DNA of 47,532 nucleotides from Defluviicoccus sp. (GTDB taxonomy: Bacteria; Pseudomonadota; Alphaproteobacteria; MPNO01): contig JAJEHI010000111.1 in NCBI GenBank assembly GCA_022823775.1, forward strand, positions 1-47,532, given 5' to 3'. The notes under the pieces are model-generated. The model ran no database searches, had not been told where the DNA came from, and was given only the letters and a program-made list of their open reading frames with translations. Both the position numbers and the translations under genes were made by a program. This document shows, in pieces, positions 41,329 to 47,532 of the stretch (position 1 is its first letter; each line of letters starts with the position of its first letter).

Positions 41329-42567
41329 TCAGGCCCCGGCGGGAGCGAGCGCCGGGCCGCCGCTCCGGTTCTCGCGGATCAGGATGGACAGGAAGGCGGC
41401 CACCAGCGCGAAGCCGAACGACACGATCCAGACCCAGTCGTAACGCGCGAAGACTTCGAACAGATAGCCGCCGAGGAAAGAGCCCGCCGCCGCCCCCAGC
41501 GAGTGGGCCGCGAAGATGAGGCCCATGGCGAATCCCATGATGTGCCGCCCGATATGGCTCGCGACGAGGCTGGCGACGATCGGGAAGGTCGCGTAATCGA
41601 ACATTCCGAACAGCACGGCGAAGGCGAAGAGGAGCGTCGAGCTGCCGGGAATCTGCATCAGGACGAGGAACGTGAGCGCCCGCATGAAGTATATCGAGGC
41701 GAGCAGCACGGGACGGTGGAACCGGTCCGAAAGGTGTCCGAAACAGATCATCCCGGCGAGGCTGAAGGCCGACATCACCCCGTAGGCGGTGGCGCTCTCC
41801 AGCGGCGGAAAGCCGCAGGCGACGGCATAGGGGATCAGGTGGATCTTGATCACGCCGCCGGTCGTGAAGCCGCAAATCGCGAACCCGCCGGCGAGCAGCC
41901 AGAACGTCCGCTGGCGGGAGAGGCCGGCCAGCACGGCGGGGAAACGAGGGCGCGCGCCGCGATCGGGGCCGGGGCGCGCCGGGCCGGCGGCCGGATCGCG
42001 CCGCCCGATCAGGATATTGACCGCGACGGCGGTCACGACGATGGCCGCGGCCGCGATCAGCAGGCTGGAGCGCCACCCGAACAGCCCGATCAGCAGGGCG
42101 AGAAGAGGCATCAGCGCTATCTGGCCGGCGGTGCTGCCCGATACCGCTATTCCCGTGGCAAGCCCCAGGCCCCGGTCGAAATAGGCCGCGACCGTGGTCG
42201 AGACCAGCGAAGGGGAAATCGCGGCGAAGCCGATGCCGCCGACGATGCCGACCGACAGCACCAGCTGCCAGGGCTCCGACATCGCCGATGCGAGCCCGAT
42301 GGCGATCGCGGCGAGCGACATGCCGATGGCGTAAACCGCCCGGGGGCCGTGCCGGTCGATCGCCATCCCGGCGGCGGGCGCGACCAGCGCCATCGTGGTC
42401 AGCATGACCGCGCCGGCGGTCGAGACGAGGCCGTAGCTCCAGCCCAGATCCTCCTTGAGGTAGGGCATCAGCAACCCGATGGAATTGCGCGCCGTGATCA
42501 CGATGCCGAGCATCAGGAACAGCGCGCAGACGACGATCCAACCCTTGCGGGCCGAGCGTGTCTCCAT
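41329..42567 (-). CDS. MFS transporter (second of a tandem pair)
   Basis: A 412-residue carrier of the same broad group as its neighbour: MLGIVITARNSIGLLMPYLK, AAGMAIDRHGPRAVYAIGMS (motif A), GGIGFAAISPSLVSTTVAAYF and GHLSDRFHRPVLLASIYF. The start is uncertain: ATG at 42567 has no ribosome site, while a TTG at 42591 would add eight residues. It is the first gene of a two-carrier transcript, ending exactly where the next begins. The two proteins are clearly diverged, so this is an old duplication or a pair with different substrates. Confidence 0.82.
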   Translation of the reverse strand: METRSARKGWIVVCALFLMLGIVITARNSIGLLMPYLKEDLGWSYGLVSTAGAVMLTTMALVAPAAGMAIDRHGPRAVYAIGMSLAAIAIGLASAMSEPWQLVLSVGIVGGIGFAAISPSLVSTTVAAYFDRGLGLATGIAVSGSTAGQIALMPLLALLIGLFGWRSSLLIAAAAIVVTAVAVNILIGRRDPAAGPARPGPDRGARPRFPAVLAGLSRQRTFWLLAGGFAICGFTTGGVIKIHLIPYAVACGFPPLESATAYGVMSAFSLAGMICFGHLSDRFHRPVLLASIYFMRALTFLVLMQIPGSSTLLFAFAVLFGMFDYATFPIVASLVASHIGRHIMGFAMGLIFAAHSLGAAAGSFLGGYLFEVFARYDWVWIVSFGFALVAAFLSILIRENRSGGPALAPAGA

Positions 42568-42783
42568 GTCGGTTGGGTGTCTTGCGGCCAAGGGACCCCC
42601 GCGCCAGGCAAGCCCCGGGTCAGCCGAGCGGCAATCCAGGGACCCCGTTACCGCCGGTTATAGGCGCTTTGACCGGGACGACGCCAGAGAGGCGGACGTC
42701 GGCACGGGTCTCACGTGTTCCAATTTGCGGTATCGTGTAGTACGAAAGTATGACTTTCAAACTCATGTCCCACGAGGCTCGCC

Positions 42784-43128
42784 ATGCCGTTGGTCACCGT
42801 AAAGCCGAAGTTCCAGGTCACCATTCCCGCGAAACTCCGGAAGGGACTCGATTTGCGGGAGGGCGACCTCATGGAGGCGACCCTCGTCGGAGACGGTATC
42901 CTCTTGCGCCCCAAGGAAGTCGTGGACCGCGGCGCGGCAGCCGACCGGATCGCATCCGTTCTGGCGCGGACCGAGCCTTCGCCGGACGATGCCGGTCGCT
43001 CCGAGGACGAAATCCTGGAAGAGATTCTCGCCGACATCGCCGAAGCCCGCAGGGCGCGTCGTACACGCACGGATCGCCGCCCTCCCCCAACCCCTCCCGC
43101 AAGCGGGAGGGGAGAAGATAAGGTGTAG
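42784..43128 (+). CDS. AbrB/SpoVT-type DNA-binding protein (MazE/VapB-like)
   Basis: A 114-residue protein whose first 50 residues form a swapped-hairpin AbrB domain (MPLVTVKPKFQVTIPAKLRK, then GLDLREGDLMEATLVGDGI). A charged linker follows with EDEILEEILADIAEARRARR. The last 17 residues (RRPPPTPPASGRGEDKV) are encoded by a palindromic intergenic repeat and look like an acquired tail. It resembles antitoxins of the MazE/VapB class, but no PIN or MazF toxin lies next to it, so a solitary regulator is equally possible. The ATG at 42784 lacks a strong ribosome site. Confidence 0.75.
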   Translation: MPLVTVKPKFQVTIPAKLRKGLDLREGDLMEATLVGDGILLRPKEVVDRGAAADRIASVLARTEPSPDDAGRSEDEILEEILADIAEARRARRTRTDRRPPPTPPASGRGEDKV

Positions 43129-43171
43129 CGGCGCCGCGTGAATCCCCCTCTCGCCCGCGGGGGGAGAGGCC
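43091..43171. repeat. Pair of palindromic repeats after the AbrB gene
   Basis: CCCCTCCCGC (43091-43100) pairs perfectly with GCGGGAGGGG (43103-43112) around AA, and about 30 bp further CCCCTCTC..GAGAGG (about 43145-43169) forms a second hairpin. CCTCCCGCAAGCGGGAGG-type palindromes are a widespread intergenic repeat in GC-rich bacteria. The first lies inside the AbrB reading frame. Beyond the repeats, 43172-43359 holds nothing I can support as a gene. Confidence 0.65.
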
Positions 43172-43359
43172 CGGGGGCACCTCCGAATGCTATTCGGGAT
43201 CGAATTTATGCCAGCGGCGCATGCGGCCGAAGCCTTTGTCATCCGTTCCCACCCGGAACCCGGCCGATCACCGCGCGGCGAGATCCGCGCCGGCGCGAGC
43301 GACAATTACACCGCAGTCCTTCTCTTGCCGACCGATTGCAAAGAGGCTTTGTGCCGGGC

Positions 43360-43388
43360 TTGATAGCCGTAGGCCATTGGCCTATATG
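43360..43388 (+). promoter_or_regulatory. Promoter and palindromic operator of the brnT pair
   Basis: -35 TTGATA (43360-43365), 17-nt spacer, -10 TATATG (43383-43388). A perfect palindrome TAGGCCATTGGCCTA (43370-43384) fills the spacer and touches the -10, a probable autoregulatory operator for the HTH antitoxin. Transcription would start at about 43394-43396, at the ATG of brnT, so the mRNA would be leaderless or nearly so. Confidence 0.65.
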
Positions 43389-43395
43389 CAATCGG

Positions 43396-43677
43396 ATGGA
43401 GTTCGAATGGGACGAGGCCAAGAACAGTGCCTGTTTCGAGCGCCGCGGCTTCGACTTCGCCTATGCAGTCCGGGCCTTCCTCGATCCGCACCGGATCGTC
43501 TCGCAGGATCGCCGGCGGGACTATGGCGAGGATCGCTACCGGCTGATCGGCGCGGTCGACGGGCGCACCTATGTCGTCGTTTACACGCTGCGGGGTTCGG
43601 CCGTCCGCATCATTTCCGCCCGCAAGGCCAATGGCAAGGAGGTCGCGGACTATGAGCACAACGCGCATCAGGATTGA
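43396..43677 (+). CDS. brnT: BrnT family toxin
   Basis: A 93-residue BrnT-type ribonuclease-fold toxin: MEFEWDEAKNSACFERRGFD, then FAYAVRAFLDPHRIV, RRRDYGEDRYRLIGAVDGRT and RIISARKANGKEVADYE match the family closely (start FEWDxxKN, end ISARxA). BrnT cleaves RNA and is neutralised by its partner. The ATG at 43396 coincides with the predicted transcription start. The gene overlaps the HTH partner by 26 bp. Confidence 0.9.
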   Translation: MEFEWDEAKNSACFERRGFDFAYAVRAFLDPHRIVSQDRRRDYGEDRYRLIGAVDGRTYVVVYTLRGSAVRIISARKANGKEVADYEHNAHQD

Positions 43678-43987
43678 TCCCGACGATCCGTCCACCCTGC
43701 CCGAGGGGCGGATCGACCCCGCCAGGGTGGACGCCACCACCGAGGCGGAGATCGCGGCGCAGGAGCGGGAGGACGAGGAAGAGGCCATGCAGGACATGGC
43801 GCGGTATGCCCGCCGGGTCCGGCGGCGGCTCGGGCTCTCCCAGACCGAGCTGGCGCGGCGCATCGACGTCCCGCGCGAGACGATCCGCAACTGGGAGCAG
43901 GGCAAGCGCTGCCCGACCGGGGCGGCGCGCGCGCTGTTGCGGGTGCTCGACAAGGCGCCGGAAACCGCGCTCCGCGTGCTGACCTGA
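43652..43987 (+). CDS. HTH-type antitoxin partner of BrnT
   Basis: A 111-residue protein in the BrnA position. The first 50 residues are acidic (EAEIAAQEREDEEEAMQDMA) and suited to binding a basic toxin, and residues 55-100 form a helix-turn-helix (LGLSQTELARRIDVPRETIR, then NWEQGKRCPTGAARALLRVL). Classical BrnA is a ribbon-helix-helix protein, so this is a different DNA-binding solution paired with BrnT. The ATG at 43652 has a strong AAGGAGG site about 9 nt upstream, inside brnT, so the antitoxin should be made at a high rate relative to the toxin. Confidence 0.83.
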   Translation: MSTTRIRIDPDDPSTLPEGRIDPARVDATTEAEIAAQEREDEEEAMQDMARYARRVRRRLGLSQTELARRIDVPRETIRNWEQGKRCPTGAARALLRVLDKAPETALRVLT

Positions 43988-44070
43988 AAGGCTTGCGGCG
44001 AGGCTTTACGACGGGCACTTCTCCGGTCGCGGGACGGCTCGGCGATGCTCGCGCTCTGTCCCCCGCCCCC

Positions 44071-45567
44071 CTACTCCGCCGCCTCGCTCGCGTCCTCCCG
44101 GGCGGGGCCGATCGAGGCGGCGAGGTCGTAGCGGGCGAGCATCTCGTCGACGAGGCCGGTCGCCGCCTGCCAGTCGTATGTGCGGTAGGCGTGATTGCGG
44201 GTGACGAACTGCGCGCCGGCATAGAACATCTCGTACTGGGCGTGGCGCGAGGCGAACTCGGAGCCGATCGCGTCCCAGGCGAGCTTCAGGAACTTCACTC
44301 GCGATTCCGGATCCGACACCGGCGATTGCTGGGTGCGCCCGATATAGTCGGCAAGCGCCGGGTTGGCGAAGTCCCGCGCCGAGGACGGCAGCATGATCAG
44401 CGCGCCGCCGGCGAGCTCGCGGAGCTTGGTGATGAAGTTGGGATAAAGCTCCTGCGTCAGCACCTGCGAGGTGTACATCAGGTTGCGGTCGGGCACGTAA
44501 TAGCCGTGATATTCGCCGCCGCCCGCCTCCATGCCGTAGACCAGCCCCTTGACCATCGCGGTCTGCGCGGCGAGGTGGCCGAGCTGCTCGCGCACCGAGG
44601 GAATCGTCGCGGTGCCGATGGTCTCGGTAATCTTGTGCGCGACGCCGACGAGGAACTGCATCTTGACCATCAGGCGGGTCTGCGCCTGGTAGTTCTGCAT
44701 GTAATGCGCGTAGGTGTCGGAAAACTGGGCCCGCGCCATGTCGGTGTCGCGATAGACGAACACCCGCTCCCAGGGGACCTTCACGTCGTCGAAATAGATC
44801 AGTGCGTCGTTCTCGTCGAAATGGGTCGACAGCGGATAGTCGTACTCGGTCGTCACCGAGCCCTCGTAGGAGCGCCGGGACATCACCTTGACGCCCTTTT
44901 GCGCCATCGGAACCGCGAAGGAGATGGCGTATTTCTCCTCGCCGGGCTTGAGCGGCTGGATGTTCGCGCAGAGCACCTCGTTCGCCATGATCGAACCGGT
45001 GCCGAGCATCTTCGCGCCGCGCACCGTGATGCCTTCGGAATCCTCGTCGACCACGCCGCAGGTGAGGAACTCGTCGCCCTGCTCGCCGGTATCCTTCGAC
45101 CGGTCGGCCTGCGGGTTGATGATGACGTAGGTCATGTAGATGTCGTTGTCCCGCGCCCAGGCGTAGTAGTCGAGCAGCGCCCGGGCGCGCTCCTCGCTGT
45201 GCCGGCGGAACAAATGGATGCCCATCACCTGCCCGGCCATCGAGGACGCGATGTGGTCGGGCGACCGGCCGAGCCAGCCCCCCGAGAGCCGCATCCAGGC
45301 GACGATCGCCTTCCGGCGCTGCACCAGCTCTTCGTACGATTTGGTGAGCTGCCAGGCGCGGTTGACCCGTTCGCCGCTGGTCGGCGACTCGAAGGTCATC
45401 AGCTCGAGGTTTTCGGGGCGGCACTGGAAATCGTAGAGCGCGCAAGCGGAGGCGACCGCGTTCCGGTAGGCCGGATGAACGGTCACGTCGCCGACGCGGA
45501 CGCCGTCGAGATAGACCTCGCGCCCGTCCCTCAGGCTCTCCCTGTGCTTGGCTCCGTCCTTCGGCAT
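44071..45567 (-). CDS. 4-hydroxyphenylacetate 3-monooxygenase-type oxygenase (HpaB family)
   Basis: A 498-residue FADH2-dependent oxygenase of the HpaB/PvcC group, which ortho-hydroxylates phenols. YLDGVRVGDVTVHPAYRNAV at the N-terminus, NRAWQLTKSYEELVQRRKAI, YVIINPQADRSK, GAKMLGTGSIMANEVL and DDVKVPWERVFVYRD are characteristic, and the fold resembles acyl-CoA dehydrogenases. A separate flavin reductase (HpaC) would be needed and is not in the window. The ATG at 45567 follows a GAGAGGAGAGGG stretch. Divergent from the transglutaminase/hydratase pair. The natural phenolic substrate is unknown. Confidence 0.9.
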   Translation of the reverse strand: MPKDGAKHRESLRDGREVYLDGVRVGDVTVHPAYRNAVASACALYDFQCRPENLELMTFESPTSGERVNRAWQLTKSYEELVQRRKAIVAWMRLSGGWLGRSPDHIASSMAGQVMGIHLFRRHSEERARALLDYYAWARDNDIYMTYVIINPQADRSKDTGEQGDEFLTCGVVDEDSEGITVRGAKMLGTGSIMANEVLCANIQPLKPGEEKYAISFAVPMAQKGVKVMSRRSYEGSVTTEYDYPLSTHFDENDALIYFDDVKVPWERVFVYRDTDMARAQFSDTYAHYMQNYQAQTRLMVKMQFLVGVAHKITETIGTATIPSVREQLGHLAAQTAMVKGLVYGMEAGGGEYHGYYVPDRNLMYTSQVLTQELYPNFITKLRELAGGALIMLPSSARDFANPALADYIGRTQQSPVSDPESRVKFLKLAWDAIGSEFASRHAQYEMFYAGAQFVTRNHAYRTYDWQAATGLVDEMLARYDLAASIGPAREDASEAAE

Positions 45568-45683
45568 CCGGGCACCCTCTCCTCTCGAACGGCGCGCATC
45601 ATACCAAGATTTCCCGAAGTTGCAGCGCGGAGGGCGGATACCTATGGTGCCGCCGGCCGCGAGCGCGGGGAGGAGAAATCGCG

Positions 45684-46403
45684 ATGGAGCATGTCGAAGG
45701 GGGCTTTCCGGAGCCGGGCGCGCGATACCTCGAACCCACCTGGTATTTCGATTACGACACGCCCGCCGTGCGGGATTTCGCGCTTGCCAAGACCGCCGGC
45801 GCCGACACGCCCGTCGCCAGGGCGGTGGCGCTGTTCTACGCGATCCGCGACGAGATCCGTTACGACCCCTACACGATTTCCGACGACCGCGCGGACTACC
45901 GGGCGAGCCGCGTGCTCGAGGCGGGAGCGGCCTTCTGCGTGCCGAAGGGCAACCTCCTCGTCGCCTGCGCGCGGTCGCTCGGCATTCCTGCCGGGCTCGG
46001 GCTCTCCGACGTCACCAACCATCTCTGCACCGAGCGCCTGCTGAAGCTGATGGGCGGCAGCAACCTGTTCATCCACCACGGCTATGCGGTGCTCCATCTC
46101 GACGGGCGCTGGATCAAGGCGGCGGCGACCTTCAACCTGGGACTCTGCGAGAAGTTCGACGTGCTGCCGACCGAGTTCGACGGCACGGAACACGCGCTGT
46201 TCCAGGAGTTCGACAGCCGGGGCCGGCGGCACATGGAATACATCAGGGACCACGGCGTCTGGTCCGATTTCGACTTCGACCGCGTGATCGGGGATTTCCG
46301 CGATCTCTACCCCGATACGCTGTTCGAGGATTGCGCCGCCGAGCGGGCGAAGAACGCGGCGCGCAAGGCGGCCCGCTTCGAGGACGAGCGGCCGGTCGTG
46401 TGA
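45684..46403 (+). CDS. Transglutaminase-like family protein
   Basis: A 239-residue protein of the transglutaminase-like cysteine-protease superfamily. The catalytic cysteine is Cys85 in GAAFCVPKGNLLVACARSLG, and the histidine is His131 or His132 in FIHHGYAVLHLDGRWIKAA. The usual catalytic aspartate (DPT) is replaced by AATFN, so activity may differ. Early TWYFDYDTPAVRDFA and RYDPYTISDDRADYR suit the group. Its function is not known; a protease or amidase role is inferred from the fold. The ATG at 45684 has GGAG about 10 nt upstream. It overlaps the next gene by 4 bp. Confidence 0.82.
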   Translation: MEHVEGGFPEPGARYLEPTWYFDYDTPAVRDFALAKTAGADTPVARAVALFYAIRDEIRYDPYTISDDRADYRASRVLEAGAAFCVPKGNLLVACARSLGIPAGLGLSDVTNHLCTERLLKLMGGSNLFIHHGYAVLHLDGRWIKAAATFNLGLCEKFDVLPTEFDGTEHALFQEFDSRGRRHMEYIRDHGVWSDFDFDRVIGDFRDLYPDTLFEDCAAERAKNAARKAARFEDERPVV

Positions 46404-47191
46404 CCTCCGAAGAGGCCGCCGCGGCGCTCCTGGGCGAGGCGCGTCTAAGACGCACACCCGTAGACCCGCTGCCCGAATCCGTCCGGCCGGCGGACGATTC
46501 GAGCGGCTACCGCATCCAGCGGGCGCTGCGCGCCTGGTTCGCCGAACGGGGCGATGGACCGCCAGCGGGCTACAAGCTCGGCTGCACCACGCCCGTCATG
46601 CGGGAGATGCTCGGCGTCGCCGCGCCGGTCTATGGCGGGGTGCGCGGGGCCGACGTCCATCGAAGCGGGGCGTCCCTGCCGTCGCCGCGCTTCCACGCGC
46701 CCGGCATCGAGTGCGAGATCGCGGTCCGTCTCGGCGGCGACCTCGACGCCCGCGGCCGGCCGCCCGCGCGCGAGGAAACGGCGGCGGCCATCGCGGAGGT
46801 CATGCCGGCGATCGAGATCGTGGACAACCGCTATGGCGACTGGTCGGCGCTCGGCACCCCGACGCTGATCGCCGACGATTTCTTCCAGGCGGCCTGCATT
46901 CTGGGACCTCCCGCGCGGGAATGCGACCCGATGGGGCTCGACGGGGTGGCGGGCCGGACCCTGATCGACGGCGCCGAGACCGGCCGGGGCCGGGGCGCGG
47001 ACGTGCTCGGCCATCCGCTGGACGCCGTCGCCTGGCTCGCCGGCGCGCTTGGCCGGAGCGGCGCGATCCTCCCGGCGGGCGCGCTGGTCATGACGGGGTC
47101 TCTCGTGAAGACGGTGTGGCTGACAGGCTCTCCCGCCTCGGCGCGCGTCGAGATCGACGGGCTGGGAACGGCTGAAGTCATGCTGGACTAG
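46400..47191 (+). CDS. 2-keto-4-pentenoate hydratase / FAH-family protein (MhpD-like)
   Basis: A 263-residue protein of the fumarylacetoacetate-hydrolase superfamily, nearest to hydratases and decarboxylases of aromatic meta-cleavage pathways (MhpD, HpaH). GYKLGCTTPVMREMLGVAAP, the metal ligands Glu104 and Glu106 in GIECEIAVRLGGDL, AIEIVDNRYGDW and the late GALVMTGSLVKTVWL are typical. The GTG at 46400 overlaps the transglutaminase stop (GTGTGA), implying coupling. No ring-cleavage dioxygenase is in the window, but the HpaB-type oxygenase is divergent next door, which fits phenol catabolism. Confidence 0.88.
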   Translation: MTSEEAAAALLGEARLRRTPVDPLPESVRPADDSSGYRIQRALRAWFAERGDGPPAGYKLGCTTPVMREMLGVAAPVYGGVRGADVHRSGASLPSPRFHAPGIECEIAVRLGGDLDARGRPPAREETAAAIAEVMPAIEIVDNRYGDWSALGTPTLIADDFFQAACILGPPARECDPMGLDGVAGRTLIDGAETGRGRGADVLGHPLDAVAWLAGALGRSGAILPAGALVMTGSLVKTVWLTGSPASARVEIDGLGTAEVMLD

Positions 47192-47192
47192 A

Positions 47193-47285
47193 GTCTGTCC
47201 GTTTCAGACGGAAGCGTCTTTACGCTTGTCTCATCACCGTCATGGTCGGCCTTCGCCAACCATGACGGAAGAAAACGGATACGCA
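47193..47285. repeat. Palindromic intergenic repeat, copy 2
   Basis: Ends CTGTCCGTTT (47195-47204) and AAACGGATAC (47273-47282) echo those of copy 1. The central hairpin CCGTCATGGT..ACCATGACGG lies at about 47237-47268. The centre matches the reverse complement of 36070-36131 closely. It follows the hydratase gene directly. Confidence 0.7.
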
Positions 47286-47337
47286 CCCGCTCTGGCACTC
47301 GGGAGCTGCGCTCAAGTCCCCCGAACCCCGCGCTACG

Positions 47338-47529
47338 TCACTTGACGAACAGCTGGACGACCGCGATCGCGAGCATGGCTCCGCCCGCGATCGCACCCAT
47401 GGCGCTAAGCAGTATCCACGCCCTGAGGTTGAGCAAATCCTCCCGGGTGGCGGCATGCTCCATGAAGGACTCTATCCTCGCCAGCCGCTGCCCAAAGGCG
47501 TCCTCAGGATTGCGGGCGTCGATCGTCAC
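47338..47529 (-). CDS. Small single-span membrane protein of unknown function
   Basis: A 63-residue protein from a GTG at 47529: a soluble N-terminus MTIDARNPEDAFGQRLARIE followed by HAATREDLLNLRAWIL and a hydrophobic span AMGAIAGGAMLAIAVVQLF. The layout (short coiled helix then one C-terminal membrane helix) resembles small phage-type or XhlA-like proteins but I cannot assign it. The true start could lie beyond the right edge. Confidence 0.5.
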   Translation of the reverse strand: MTIDARNPEDAFGQRLARIESFMEHAATREDLLNLRAWILLSAMGAIAGGAMLAIAVVQLFVK

Positions 47530-47532
47530 GAT

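Noticed and set aside
42784..43128. MazE/VapB-type toxin-antitoxin module
   Set aside because: No PIN, MazF or other toxin-like frame is adjacent; only a solitary AbrB-type protein can be supported.
43091..43171. Possible CRISPR-like repeats
   Set aside because: There are only two unequal palindromes with no regular spacers and no cas genes; they are ordinary intergenic palindromes.
43208..43363. A 51-codon frame between the AbrB repeat and the brnT promoter
   Set aside because: It has an ATG and stop but no ribosome site and no recognisable family, and it overlaps the brnT -35; it may be a gene fragment but cannot be supported.

Overview
The window is GC-rich, densely packed bacterial DNA that most resembles an alphaproteobacterium of the Rhodospirillales type. 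The evidence is the tRNA-Tyr/tRNA-Gly/tuf block next to rlmB, a split glycine decarboxylase (gcvPA/gcvPB) behind a tandem glycine riboswitch, an aminoglycoside-phosphotransferase-fold ThrB beside ispH and rnhA, and many Liv-type ABC, TRAP and MFS transporters with aromatic- and heterocycle-type catabolic enzymes. The species cannot be named from sequence reading alone. Two perfect parS-like sites near 6.2 kb hint that this end lies in the origin-proximal part of the chromosome.

Layout. 1-1315: 5' end of tuf, tRNA-Gly and tRNA-Tyr on the minus strand, then rlmB. 1322-5361: a three-gene minus-strand operon joining a cyanurate/barbiturate-type ring-opening amidohydrolase to FdrA(AllF)-like and DUF1116(AllG)-like proteins; I consider this the most interesting system here. 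5460-6512: tRNA-Thr and a 1-kb non-coding stretch with an inverted-repeat element, the two parS sites and a tRNA-like duplication. 6513-14868: a plus-strand operon with an acyl-CoA synthetase, a complete branched-chain-type ABC importer and a PaaK-like ligase, probably for uptake and CoA activation of an organic acid. 14859-20239: minus-strand MFS, amidohydrolase-2 and a DctPQM TRAP transporter.

20240-21979 is an accessory patch: an ORF without a stop codon running into an intrinsic terminator, a DUF4258/HTH toxin-antitoxin-like pair with a palindromic operator, and a transposase remnant. 22063-24587: a MetE-like protein, a GlcG/DUF336 protein and a beta-hydroxyacid dehydrogenase. 24599-29274: the glycine cleavage operon gcvT-gcvH-gcvPA-gcvPB with its riboswitch and promoter. 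29271-38826 is mostly housekeeping: lipoprotein, CDGSH protein, ispH-thrB-rnhA, peroxiredoxin, DsbD/ScsB-like protein, yqgE, M16 peptidase and thrC.

38931-47529: a RutA-like flavin monooxygenase, two tandem MFS carriers, an AbrB-type regulator whose tail is encoded by a palindromic repeat, a BrnT toxin with an HTH partner, an HpaB-type monooxygenase, a transglutaminase-like protein overlapping a 2-keto-4-pentenoate-hydratase-like protein, and a small membrane protein at the right edge. Related palindromic repeats lie at 36050-36165 and 47193-47285.

Many genes within an operon overlap by 1-4 bases (GTGA, ATGA or TGATG), which supports translational coupling and several of the start choices made here.
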